NCBI GenBank assembly: GCA_949128115.1
Contig: OX421966.1
Location: 66,275,416-66,339,415 of the forward strand
Direction: 5' to 3'
Length of the DNA stretch: 64,000 nucleotides
Source: Anaspis maculata
Taxonomy: Eukaryota > Arthropoda > Insecta > Coleoptera > Scraptiidae
The translations under genes were made by a program, and so were the position numbers. How positions within the stretch are numbered: position 1 is the stretch's first letter; the number at the start of each line of letters is the position of its first letter. Shown in pieces: positions 31,156-42,024 of the stretch. Under the pieces are notes generated by a model. It ran no database searches. It worked only from the letters and a program-made list of their open reading frames with translations, and was not told the origin of the DNA.

Positions 31156-31911
31156 AAATTTCCAGGCAATGTAAATCACATCAAGATCTATCCAATTTTT
31201 GACAATTGATGTCCCGCCGCCATCTTGTATTCTCCATATTGAACATGTTTCGAAGTGATAGAACTAGAAGAATTATGCCTCAACGAAAAGAGATATCGAT
31301 GTGGTGCAAACGCCAATTGAATGCGTACGTGACCACCATATAAAGTTCATCAATAATTTTTGCCACTTGGCCGCCATCTTTGATCCGCCATTTTGAATTT
31401 CTCTGAAAGTGGTCCGATTTGAATAAAATTTGCAGGCGATGTGAACTTCAATCGGATACATCCAATTTTTGACAATTGATGCCTCGCCGCCATCTTGTAT
31501 TTCCCATATTGAACATGTTTCAAAGTGATAGAACTAGGAGAATTATGCCTCAACAAAAAGAGATATCGAAGTGGTGCAAATGCCAATCAAATGCGTACGT
31601 GTTCACTATATACATTTGACCAACAATTGTTGTCACTTGGCCGCCATCTTTGGTCCGCCATTTTGGATTTCTTTGAAAGTGGTTCGATCTAAATGAAATT
31701 CACAGACGATGTGAACTTCAACAGAATACATCTGATTTTGGACGAATGATGCTCTGCCGCCATCTTGGCCGCCATATTGGAATTTCTTATCACTCAACGA
31801 TTTCAATGGAGCTTGGGACTTACCTTTGTTCCGTATGATCATCCTTATTCTCCAGCCAAATTCCAACATTCTGCCGCCATCTTGGCCGCCATATTGAAAT
31901 TTTCGCCTAAA
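31156..31911. repeat. 270-bp tandem satellite, about 2.7 units
   Basis: Period 270 (GAACTAGRAGAATTATGCC at 31261 and 31531; CCGCCATCTTTGRTCCGCC at 31371 and 31641). Each unit has several GCCGCCATCTT words and an AAAGAGATATCG word. The 27140-27464 segment is part of the same array. Confidence 0.8.
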
Positions 31912-32579
31912 TAACGGTCCTCGCCAGACGTAGTGGCGGAGGCTATTTGTGGCCGCTTTTTTTTTCCGTGATTATTTTTTTTATTTTTTTTCCTCGTTCC
32001 TCGTTTCTGAACAAAGTTCACCTAAATCTTCCGTATCTTTTGAACGGTTCAATATATCCAGTTCATTCTTTCGGTAATCGAATCTCAACTATTGCAGGTT
32101 GATACCGACGACGTTTAAAGATGATCGGTCAAATATAAACAATCTTCAACAACAATAAAGAATGCACCACTCGTGAAACTTATTTGAATAGAGAAAACGC
32201 ATGGATGCCAGCCTCTCCTTCATCATATCTTTGAATCTAATGAAGCTTTGTGCCTAATTTTTTTTTAAATTGAAGTACATATCCAGACCTTTGTCACAGT
32301 GTAACAGCGATTGAGAAAGAATGATTTATTATTTATAAGGTTAATAAACATTTTCATCGGCTATGAATGTAGCATGATTTTCAATCAGCGAGGAAAATTT
32401 TTATTCTCACAGTTTTTTATATACAACCAGCGAAGCGATTGGAGCCAAGTTATTGCAGAATTATTTAAAAGAAAAAAATTTGATCTAGGACTAACAGTTT
32501 TTTAGATATGATTTTTTTCTGACGCAACCAACAACTGTAAATAAGTGGTGCGCGCATGCCACTCATATACAGGGTGTCC
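31912..32579. other. Non-coding stretch, nothing recognised
   Basis: Poly-T tracts near 31960-32000 and otherwise unique-looking AT-rich sequence. The 64-codon open frame at 32311 has no recognisable features. Confidence 0.35.
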
Positions 32580-33485
32580 GTTTTTCGAGGCTAAGCATGG
32601 GTATCTCACTTATCTCAAGAGATACAAAGTCGGTTAAATAAGGAAAAAGTTGCGCATTTTCATGATCAATAATCCAAAAAAAAATTGACGTATCGATTTT
32701 CGTTTTTGAGATATCGTGAAAAAACAGGAATTTGAATTTTTGTTGTTATTTTTTATTCAAAAAATGGTTGAAGGTGGCCTTTTCTAATCTAGACATTGTC
32801 ATTGCACTTTTTCAAGGGGAATCCAAAGCTGCCAAAATCTTTATTTTAGCTTTCAAAGCAACCGAGATACGACATTCAACTTTTTTCTCTTATGGGCGCC
32901 ATATTGGATTTTGATATTTTTGAATACGGTATTCTTTTCTGGTTAGAACGATGTGCCACATGTCATTGTTGAATAAATGTTTGACGTTTACGTTTTTTTA
33001 GTGTCAGTGCTGATTTTGTTTCCAAAGCACTCTTTGAAAAATGAAAAATAATTTTTTTGCTCTGAAGCATGAGTTTAACAGTGGCATGTGACAAATCGTT
33101 GTAACCAGAAAATAAAATTGTATTGAAAAATGTCAAAATCCAATATGGCGCCCATGAGAGACAAAAAAGTTGAATGTCATATCTCGGTTGTTTTGAAAGC
33201 TAGAATGAGAATTTTGGCAACATTGAATTCCCCTTGAAAAAGTACCTCCACAATGTTTTAACTAGAAAAGGCTACCTTCAACCGTTTTTCAAATAAAAAA
33301 TGAAAACAAAACTGACAAATTTCTGTTTTTTCTCTATATCTCGAAAACTAAAACTGACAAGTTAAATATCTTCTTGGATCATCGATCATCATGAAAATTT
33401 GCAACTTTTTTCCATCTCAACCGACTCTGTATCTCTAAAGATAAGCGAGATACCCATGCTTAGCCTTGAAAAACAGACACCCTGT
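32580..33485. mobile_element. CAGGGTGTCC foldback element
   Basis: Ends CAGGGTGTCCG (32580) and GACACCCTG (33485) with TATA on both sides. The arms run inward through AGCATGGGTATCTC, ACAAAGTCGGTT and AAGTTGAATGTCATATCTCGG. Same family as 9129-10663. No coding capacity; open frames inside mirror the arms. Confidence 0.75.
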
Positions 33486-34170
33486 ATACTACGCAAAATG
33501 CTCTATATTACTACTGATGTGAGCATTTTTTGTATGAAGCTGAGCTTTCACAGAAATAATCAGATATTTGCTTTTTACAAAAAAAAAACAAGGCACCCGC
33601 TTAGGCTAGCCGAGTTATGGGGCTAAGACTGCCCTCAACGGTACAATGGTATTAACGTAAAGTAGGTATGATGGAGATGGAACTATTCACCCCTAATTTC
33701 TACATCGAAAAGATCCTATTCCAAACATTTGCTCTGCTCGTGCCTTTCAAACTGTCAAACTATTCAGTTGAATAATCTCCCATTTTCACCGCAAATCGCA
33801 GATGAGAGGTATTTTTACGTGTCATATACAGTTTCTCTTTTTATTTCATTACCTCTTTTTTGCATTGATGACTACTTATTTTATCTCAGGTCACATTTAG
33901 CAAATATGTTTCGATATCATTTTATTGAAGTTTTAGAGTAGGTAACATCATTATTAATTCTTTGCCAAGCAAAGTTCAAACAGTTTTCAAGCTAACAAAA
34001 CAATAACGATACTTTTTATTGTAATTATGTAACTATGTGTGTACGTGTTTTATGACTACTTTTTGTAATAATGTACCAAAATAATTTATTGCTGCGAAGA
34101 CCTTTTTTTTAGGCGAGGCTTCCTATTAGACACACCGCAAGGTGGGGAGATGGACTGGTTCTCATATGCA
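33486..34170. other. Non-coding stretch, nothing recognised
   Basis: AT-rich; no repeat partner or gene signal found in the window. Confidence 0.35.
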
Positions 34171-34463
34171 AGGAAACGATAAATTGATATGATTTGATGC
34201 GTTCCCAACTGAATCGCATTCCGTAAGCGTAAGCCGAATTATAAAGCAAAATTTCTTGCAGTGGTATTTTCCAGAGAAGTGGTGACGTCTTCAATACAGC
34301 TTTTCCAGGAGCATTTCTTTGTGTGTCCGCAATGGATTCCACTCAGAATGTTTGCAGGAATAGAGACCTCGAACTCTTTCATTGGTGATTTCTACTCTAC
34401 ATGACTCTAAACGTTCAAGAAAGCCCAAAAAGAATGTTTTTCTGCTGGTCCGTCAAATGTTTG

Positions 34464-34701
34464 TGTTGGGGTTGCAGGGTGCAGGGTGTTGTAGTTGCTC
34501 GAGAGAAGTGGGTTTTGGCAGATAAGCTTCGTTTATTCTAACGAAATAGTGTATAACATAAAAGTGTAAAAGTGGACGTAACAATGAAATATGGTTGCTC
34601 TTCAGTCTTCTAATCTGCTCTGCTGGTCGAGTGTGCGTGTCAAATCATGAGTAGATGGAAAAAGCTTCTGAGCGCATGTGTACACTGTCGTGTATCCAAC
34701 A
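34464..34701 (-). repeat. Gypsy 3' LTR (238 bp)
   Basis: Matches the other LTR closely (a few substitutions, e.g. AAGTGTAAAAGTGG against AAGTGTAAATGTGG) with TG...CA ends. Confidence 0.85.
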
Positions 34702-35245
34702 TCTCCCCCGAACGAATTAAAGGACAAAATCCTTCAGACGCTTCGGAATAGCTCAGGTCCGTGATGGTCGGATGTTGACAGGCTCTGCCGTTGCTACGGG
34801 TTCTGGTTGTGGAGTCAGTGATAAATCCGCTGTACCCGGTGCTGGTGATGGAGTGGTGATGGTGGTGCTGTTGTTGAGTACGCTGCAATGGTTGTACAAC
34901 GGGCTGTTGTACAGGCTGCTGCGTTTGTTGTACAAGCTGCGGCTGTTGTACAGGCTGTGGTTGTTGTACGAGCTGCGGCTGTTGTACGGGCTGCGGTTGT
35001 TGTACAGGCTGTGGTTGTTGTACGGACTGTGATGCCACCTGCTGGTGCTGCTGCTGTAGTATGGATGTTTTGATGTCAAAGCTATCCAATAATACTTGCA
35101 GTGGTAAGCTCTGTTTTGATGTCTTACTGCAGTCTTCGTCACTTGTGTACCTCTGCCTGATCTGGTTACCGTGGAACCTGAGTACTTTGTTGCTCTCGTT
35201 GATGACGTTGTACATGACGTTGCCGACTCTCTCGATTATGGTCCA
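34640..35245 (-). pseudogene. Integrase C-terminal tail and glutamine/proline-rich tail of the Gypsy pol
   Basis: Minus strand from the deletion junction near 35245: SWTIIERVGNVMYNVINES, typical of the region after the integrase core, then HGNQIRQRY. A VQQPQP-type repeat follows, encoded by a 15/30-bp GTTGTAC tandem repeat at 34896-35030, with a histidine run (QQQHHHHH). It is in a different frame from the RT part, so the deletion also shifts the frame. Confidence 0.7.
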
Positions 35246-35852
35246 TGATTTGTTGGAAAGCGCCTGGTGCAACTTTGATACCAAATGGGAGTCGGTTGTA
35301 CTGGAAAAGTCCCCTGTGGGTGTTGATCGTCGACAACTTTCTCGACGTCTCATTAACTTCGACTTGAAGGAATGCGTCCGAAAGATCAATGACGCTGAAC
35401 AATTTGGAGTTTGCGAGCCTGCTGAAAATGTCCTCTGGTAGTGACAATGGATACTGGTGCGGTTCAAGAGCATCGTTCAGTCTCGTCGAGTAGTCTGCAT
35501 ATATTTGAACGTTTCCATTTGATTTCTTGACAACCACGATTGGTGCTGCCCATTCAGAGTAATCAACAGGTGTGATTATTCCAAATTGCTGCAATCTCTT
35601 CAGTTCTTGATCAATTTCGCTGACGGCGGCGTATGCTACGGGCCGTTTTGGACGAAAAACTGGATTTGCGTCGGACTTGAGGTGCAATGATACGCTGGCC
35701 TTCGTGCAAAGTCCCAAAGTATCATCAAAAACATTTGGAAACTGTTTGATGATCCACCCCGCTTCTTGTTGTGCTTGCATGCGTTGTTGGTTGCATACAT
35801 TGCTTGACATTGACACCTTTGTGCAAATAGAGCTTAGTGGAACGTCCCATAA

Positions 35853-36190
35853 AGGGCCTGCCACACGCACAAGCTTTACCTCGCGCTTACTTGTGCAAAC
35901 TGGCATGTATCGGGAAGCCCGTGCGTGTGGACGACAAAACGGTAGCACGTGCAAGCCACTTAAGTGTTCTGTATTACTTGCGCAAACTACACCGTACAAG
36001 TAAGCGCGAGGTAAAGCTTGTGCGTGTGGCAGGCCCTTTTTACTTGTGCAAACTGGCATGTATCGGGAAACCCGTGCGTGTGGACGACAAAATGGTAGCA
36101 CGTGCAAGCCACTCAAGTGTTCCGTATTACTTGCGCAAATTATACCGTACAAGTAAGCGCGAGGTAAAGCTTGTGCGTGTGGCAGGCCCT
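35853..36190. mobile_element. Harbinger-like MITE I inside the Gypsy pol
   Basis: Inverted ends AGGGCCTGCCACACGCACAA (35853) and its complement ending GGCAGGCCCT (36190), with target duplication TAA on both sides (35850-35852, 36191-36193). TWA duplications are typical of PIF/Harbinger. The interior is a tandem duplication of a block containing ACTTGTGCAAACTGGCATG. Confidence 0.75.
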
Positions 36191-36913
36191 TAATCCAAAT
36201 TTCGTGATCCAGTCGATGCCCAGGATATTCAAATTTTCCAGCGGAGTTATGAAGCATGTGCCGCTGTAGGATTGACCCCTGAACTCAATGTCGCATCTCA
36301 GCTCGCCCTTCAGTTGAAGTGTCTTGCCTGAAGCATTTTTCGCTTTGTGCTTGGTTGGCTGGAAAATTGGTTTTCCCAAGCGCTGCCACGTTTGATGCGA
36401 TATGATGGTAATGTCCGATGCAGTGTCCACTTGTAGTCTTACAATCTCACCGTTGATCCTCACCTGTGCAAATTTTCTCGCCGGTTTTGAGGTTATGTTG
36501 TGGACGCTGGCTATGAGATTAGTTTTACTCGAAGTGCTTGACTTTGTCCTGGAATGCTGAGACTTGAGCTTGTTGGCTTTACAGTAGCCTTCCCTGTGAC
36601 CTGTCCTGCTGCATTGACTACATTTGTGTTTCTTGTAGCCACACTTGTTGGAGTAATGCATTCCACCGCAGAACCAACACGGAGTCTTGGGAATCGAAGT
36701 CTTCGGTGACGTTTGCTTCGCATGGGAATACTGCTGGCCTTTGTTCTTGTTGAACTTACTGTGGCCCACCACGTTGACTGAAAAATCGTTGTCGCTGTTA
36801 GCTACCAAGGCTGTGTCCGATTTGAGATTTTGAAATCGTTGGCACTCGGCAATGATCTCTTGCAATGTTATGCCTGGCTCGCTGTCGAGTTTTGACAATA
36901 ACCTCGTGCGGAT

Positions 36914-38492
36914 AGGCAGCGTGCACGTTTGACAGCTCACTGACATTGGAGGTAAAACAATGGTTATGTTTACATTGGAATGGAGGAATTTTAGCAGAAA
37001 TCAGATAATTACACAGCAAGTTTGTGAGAAAAACTATTGAAAAATTGAAAGGTAAGTGGATAATTAATGTTTTCAACGTAATCCAGCTCACAATTTGCAT
37101 TTCAGCATTGACTAGATGAGAGGATTCTTCATAATCATGTCGAGCTGTTGGCATCGAGTCGTAGGACGCAACAAAGATGTTGCCAAACATGCAGATATTA
37201 GGTTTTTTCGGTAAAAATCTTATAAAATGTAAGGCTTGTTGTACTTAGAGGTCATTTTTATCCAACAGGGTCCCCTCTGTCAAACCAACGGGGAAGAAAT
37301 TTGATTGACCGCTGGCGATTGAGTGGCGACAAAAGTGGATGATTGCTTTCAAGAAACAGAGGACATCATGCACAGAGAAAAAAACTAGTATACGGGCCTG
37401 TGTGCTCCCCTGCACTTTCATTCTGGCATAGAGTCATTCATGTTGGAGTGAAAGTAAAGTTGAAATCGATGAATAAATTCATCGACTTGAGTATACCCGA
37501 AGATAAAGCCGCTTAGATAAATATTCTAGTGAACAATCTGTAGGTTGTTTATCAAGTTGTTATAATTCTAGAATTTACATAATTGACTTCCAATGTTAAG
37601 AAATTATAATGGGTACTAGTGGCAGTAGTACATAATTTAGTATTTGAATTTTGTTTTTTTGTTTTATTTACTTACCTAAATTTTAGGCACAATAAAAATG
37701 AATCGAAAATGCTTTTTTGTTTTTTTTATTTGTACAAATGAGAAAAAATACGAATTATTATTATCAACACGGTAAGAATGTTTTACAATAAAATGAACTT
37801 ATGAAATGTTACAAAACGCCATCGTACAAAAAGAACAAATCCATATCTCTAATGGAATTATGGAATTTCATTCAAATTTAGGTACACAACTTGTATGATA
37901 CCACTCAATCTTGCAGAATCCCGGAGTCACATGCAATAAGTGGTGGTATCACTTCCACTTCAACATGAACGATTTTATACCAGAATGAAAGTGCAGGGGA
38001 GCACACAGGCCCGTATACTAGTTTTTTTCTCTGTGCATGATGTCCTCTGTTTCTTGAAAGCAATCATCCACTTTTGTCGCCACTCAATCGCCAGCGGTCA
38101 ATCAAATTTCTTCCCCGTTGGTTTGACAGAGGGGACCCTGTTGGATAAAAATGACCTCTTAGTACAACAAGCCTTACATTTTATAAGATTTTTACCGAAA
38201 AAACCTAATATCTGCATGTTTGGCAACATCTTTGTTGCGTCCTACGACTCGATGCCAACAGCTCGACATGATTATGAAGAATCCTCTCATCTAGTCAATG
38301 CTGAAATGCAAATTGTGAGCTGGATTACGTTGAAAACATTAATTATCCACTTACCTTTCAATTTTTCAATAGTTTTTCTCACAAACTTGCTGTGTAATTA
38401 TCTGATTTCTGCTAAAATTCCTCCATTCCAATGTAAACATAACCATTGTTTTACCTCCAATGTCAGTGAGCTGTCAAACGTGCACGCTGCCT
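36914..38492. mobile_element. Foldback element H inside the Gypsy gag
   Basis: Inverted ends AGGCAGCGTGCACG and CGTGCACGCTGCCT with arms of about 540 bp. A 93-codon segment read from both arms is identical, so the arms are almost identical. The target duplication is AT (36912-36913, 38493-38494); its removal restores the gag frame. Two-base AT duplications are known from ISL2EU-type elements; this placement is tentative. No transposase. Confidence 0.75.
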
Positions 38493-39140
38493 ATTTCTGC
38501 ATCTTCTGTAGACTGCAAGCCACAAACGAAAATTAGCGCTTCGAATTCATCAGGAGTGATCGTGGAGATTTTGAACTCTTCGCAGTATCGATTCACATCT
38601 GCCACATACGATATGACATCACAGCTTTTCTTTGCGAGTTTCAGGCACTGATACCTGTGGTGAAATAGCGAGTATTTCTTGCCAAACATCTCAGTCAGTT
38701 TCTGCACCGTTTCTGCAAAGGTGAATTCTTTCGACTCTTTTGGTAGGATGATGTTAAGGTACTGCTGGTGACATGTTGTGTTCAACTTCCTGAGTAGCAG
38801 TCCAACCTTTGCCTCATCTGGAAGATTCTTGGCATCTTCTACGAATATACTTGCGTATCTCTTGTACCACGCATCGAAAGTGATGGCGTCATCCGGACTG
38901 TAGATGAATTCCGCAATGCCGTTTGATAACGTGTCCATCCGAAGCTCTTGATCTTTCTGACTCGACTCACCCATCTTCGAACAAATCTGCAACATAAAAT
39001 TTTGTTGTGCTGTCATCAACTGCTCCTGCTGCATCCTTGCGAGTTCCTGCTGTTCCCTCATGAATTGCATCATGGAATCTTGTAGAGCCTTGAAATTTTC
39101 CATGTCTGCTTTTTTTGGATTATCCCGTCCTCGTCGCCAC

Positions 39141-41320
39141 TGTTGGGGTTGCAGGGTGCAGGGTGTTGTAGTTTAGTGTTGCCGTCTAGACAAGAGAAGA
39201 CAAGAGTTGCCCTACTCTTGTCTTGTCTTGAAATATCAAGATTATTTCAAAATTTCAAGACAAGACTCTAACTCTTGATGGAAATTTTTCAAGAGTCTAG
39301 ATAGACTCTTGAAATTAAATTACTAAAAAACCCTTTCTTCCAAGAAAAATACGTGACAGAAATATCAACATCTTTTAGCAAGAAAAACAGAGAAACTGTG
39401 AGGAGCAAGGAGCACCCTTCGAATAGGGACTGCGCTTCTATAAAATATTCTAAGGTATAATTAAGTTCAAATTTCAAAACAAAGATCTACTTTTATTGGC
39501 ACTGAAATTTATCATTGGTGTGAATGCTGAAAGAAAAGATTGCCACTGCCACCCCCGACCTGTTAGTACACGTGTTTCTGCAATGGGGTCTTATATAAAA
39601 TTACAAGATACGATTTTAGGTATATAGCCGTAAGTTGATGCCTGAATAAATATAGTCAACTACTGTTCATTTGCAAAAGTACTCAAAAAATCTGGCAGCG
39701 GAAAAGGATATAGAAATTCAACTCACCGCAGTCCATCGGCTCGAATCGAATGAATAAACAAGCCAAGAACAATACCAGGTTGCCATGAACGTCAAGAAAC
39801 AGTCAACAAAAGAGTCACAGTCAAAAAAAAGTTAACAATCAACTCCAATATTATTTTGCTGTTTGGTGTTCGAAATTGGGTTTAAGCGGGACCCAGACCC
39901 AATATTTTTGTCGAAAATATACCGATTATTCGCAGACCTGTGCCAGGTTCCCGCTTGTGTCAACCTGACGCGGCAAAAAGACTAACTTCACTCAAGTTGT
40001 AAAAGGAACATCAGCCTGATCGGCATTTTGTCTTAGTACATTGAAAGAATATCTGACTGCAGCATGTTGTCTGAATCATTCTCCTTTTATTTGCAAGAAA
40101 CACTTTGTTCCGCAGCTATTGACCAAAAGCTTCATCGAGCTACCTAATTTCTCAGAAGTTGCGATCCGAGAAAGCGCAGGTATTTTTTGGAAAAGTAGAA
40201 ATGGAGATGTTGGAGCAGTCTTTGAAAAAAAAACACTTGACGGAACTTTCGCATGAGAACCGGAAAAAACAGTAGAGACATACAGAGTCTGGAGAATATG
40301 TCATGTAAATATATGTATAATCACAAGACATTATTATAATTCGACATGGCATCTCTCTGGCAACGCTTTCCCGTTCTCTGATGCAAAATTGATAAATTCA
40401 TAGTGAACTGCCACCACAAACCGAAAACCAAATTGTCTTCTGATACACATCTAAAATTCCGAGTAAAATTCACAATATACAGAAAGATGCTTTTTTGTGT
40501 TGTTCTGTTTTTCCTAATTTTCAAAATATTCATGGACTGTAGACTACCTATCAAACACAGCATGGCAACAACGGTCGATGCATATTGACATGATGGCCTG
40601 CCTAGTGCGCAAGCGCAAAACAGGTTCATTGCTTCATTATTCTCCCAATTTGAACTCCCGAATTCCCAGATTTTTTCCTGAAAAAAGTAGGGACTTTTGA
40701 GACGAGATATTTCATATCGTCTGTAGTGATCTCGGTACTTTGATTTCAACAATTAGCATGAGAACCCTTCGCAATCATTTTCATTTCAAATAAATATAGT
40801 TTTGAATAGCATTTTGTCATACCGTTTACCCTTATTCATGTTATTTTATGTTGTCAATAAACTCTGTAAGAAATCTCCAATCTAATCACACCTTAAGTAG
40901 AAAATAAGAACCATCAGCGGAGAGGAATATATCAGATTTTTTTTAATTTTTCCTTCTCAAGAGTCTAATCAAGACTCTTGATCTTGACAGCCCTACTCTT
41001 GTCTTGTCTAGAAATTTCAAGACAAGAGTTTCTAGAGGTCTTGTCTAAGTCTTGACGCCTTTTCAAGACAAGAGTCTAGAAAGTCTAACTCTAGACGGCA
41101 ACACTATTGTAGTTGCTCGAGAGAAGTGGGTTTTGGCAGATAAGCTTTGTTTATTCTAACGAAATAGTGTATAACATAAAAGTGTAAATGTGGACGTAAC
41201 AATAAAATATGGTTGCTCTTCAGTCTTCTAATCTGCTCTGCTGGTCGAGTGTGCGTGTCAAATCATGAGTAGATGGAAAAAAGCTACTGAGCGCATGTGT
41301 ACACTGTCGTGTATCCAACA
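39141..41320 (-). repeat. Gypsy 5' LTR, split by element J
   Basis: LTR sequence at 39141-39173 and 41107-41320; the two parts join at the 8-bp duplication TTGTAGTT to give the same LTR as at 34464. Confidence 0.85.
39174..41106. mobile_element. hAT-like foldback J in the Gypsy 5' LTR
   Basis: Ends TAGTGTTGCCGTCTAGA and TCTAGACGGCAACACTA. The 8-bp duplication TTGTAGTT is at 39166-39173 and 41107-41114. Subterminal regions on both sides are dense in CAAGAC and GTCTTG words in alternating orientation. The interior (39500-40920) is AT-rich and non-coding. Confidence 0.8.
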
Positions 41321-41424
41321 GTTTGGCATGCTGATTTTTCAGTAGGGGAGACTAGCAAAAAATTTGATCCAGGTCAGGCGATTTGGTTTCAGCGGAAAAT
41401 ATACCTACTCATATACCTAACGAC

Positions 41425-41992
41425 TAGTGATTCTCACGAGACCAACGAGACGAGACTTTACAAAAGTCTCGTCTCGTCTCGTAAGCAAATTGCGAAGTCT
41501 CGTCTCGAGTCTCGTCTCGTGGCCGCGAGTCTCGTCTCGTCTGGAGTCTCGCACGAGAGTCTCGTGAGTCTCGTGAGTCTTGTGACGTATCTAGATAATG
41601 AAGTATAGATAGAAATTTGTTACTATCATCCAATTAAATTCAGTGAAACATAATCGGTCAAAAAAATTGTTTAATTCATTACATAAGATGAAAAAAGAAA
41701 CGAAAATATATGTCCTTCTGACGTAATTTTAATGATTATACAGGGTCATTCAAAAAAGATGTCCACCCCCATTTTTCAAGATCCGTTGAAGCTAGCGAGT
41801 TGCGGTAAAAGCCGTACGATTCTGAGGCTTCTCTTGCATTTGGACTGGTCCTGCAGCTCCGACCGGGGCTGTGCGGTTCTGGTTGTACATAATTATCATC
41901 ACTTCCACTAGAAAAATCTCCGGATGAATTTGATTCATCTTGAACTGTAGTTGCGGAATCATAAATAAAATAAATAAATAAATAAATAAATG

Positions 41993-42024
<32 letters not shown>

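Larger units (their letters stand above)
35245..39103 (-). pseudogene. Gag, protease and partial reverse transcriptase of the Gypsy element
   Basis: Minus strand. An ATG at 39103 starts gag (38496-39103) with a glutamine/methionine-rich coiled-coil-like N-terminus. Element H (36914-38492) interrupts it. Gag-pol resumes at 36911 with two zinc knuckles (CWFCGGMHYSNKC and CSQCSRTGHREGYC, about 36580-36680) and an aspartic protease with catalytic VDTASDITIIS near 36420. MITE I (35853-36190) interrupts next. RT then runs from 35849 (KLKRLQQFGIITP, YADYSTRLNDAL near 35490, FSVIDLSDAF, NRLPFGI) and stops at the deletion junction about 35245, before the catalytic D-D box. Removing H and I keeps one frame. 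Confidence 0.8.
34464..41320 (-). mobile_element. Gypsy-type LTR retrotransposon, deletion derivative, with three nested insertions
   Basis: LTRs TGTTGGGG...ATCCAACA lie at 34464-34701 (3' LTR) and 39141-41320 (5' LTR, split by element J). The 5-bp target duplication GTTTG is at 34459-34463 and 41321-41325. The primer binding site next to the 5' LTR reads TGGCGACGAGGACGGGAT on the minus strand, complementary but for one base to the 3' end of tRNA-Ser(GCT) as I recall it. A purine tract (GGGGGAGA) precedes the 3' LTR. Gag, protease and part of RT remain; the rest of RT, RNase H and most of integrase are deleted. No env-like frame is visible. Confidence 0.85.

Noticed and set aside
34772..35073. 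Leucine/valine repeat ORFs on the plus strand
   Set aside because: They are antisense frames of the GTTGTAC tandem repeat that encodes the glutamine/proline tail of the Gypsy pol on the minus strand.
36798..38536. Repeated 90-130 codon ORFs sharing an identical 93-residue string
   Set aside because: They are the two inverted arms of foldback H read outward; the sequence lies in a non-coding element and has no domain.
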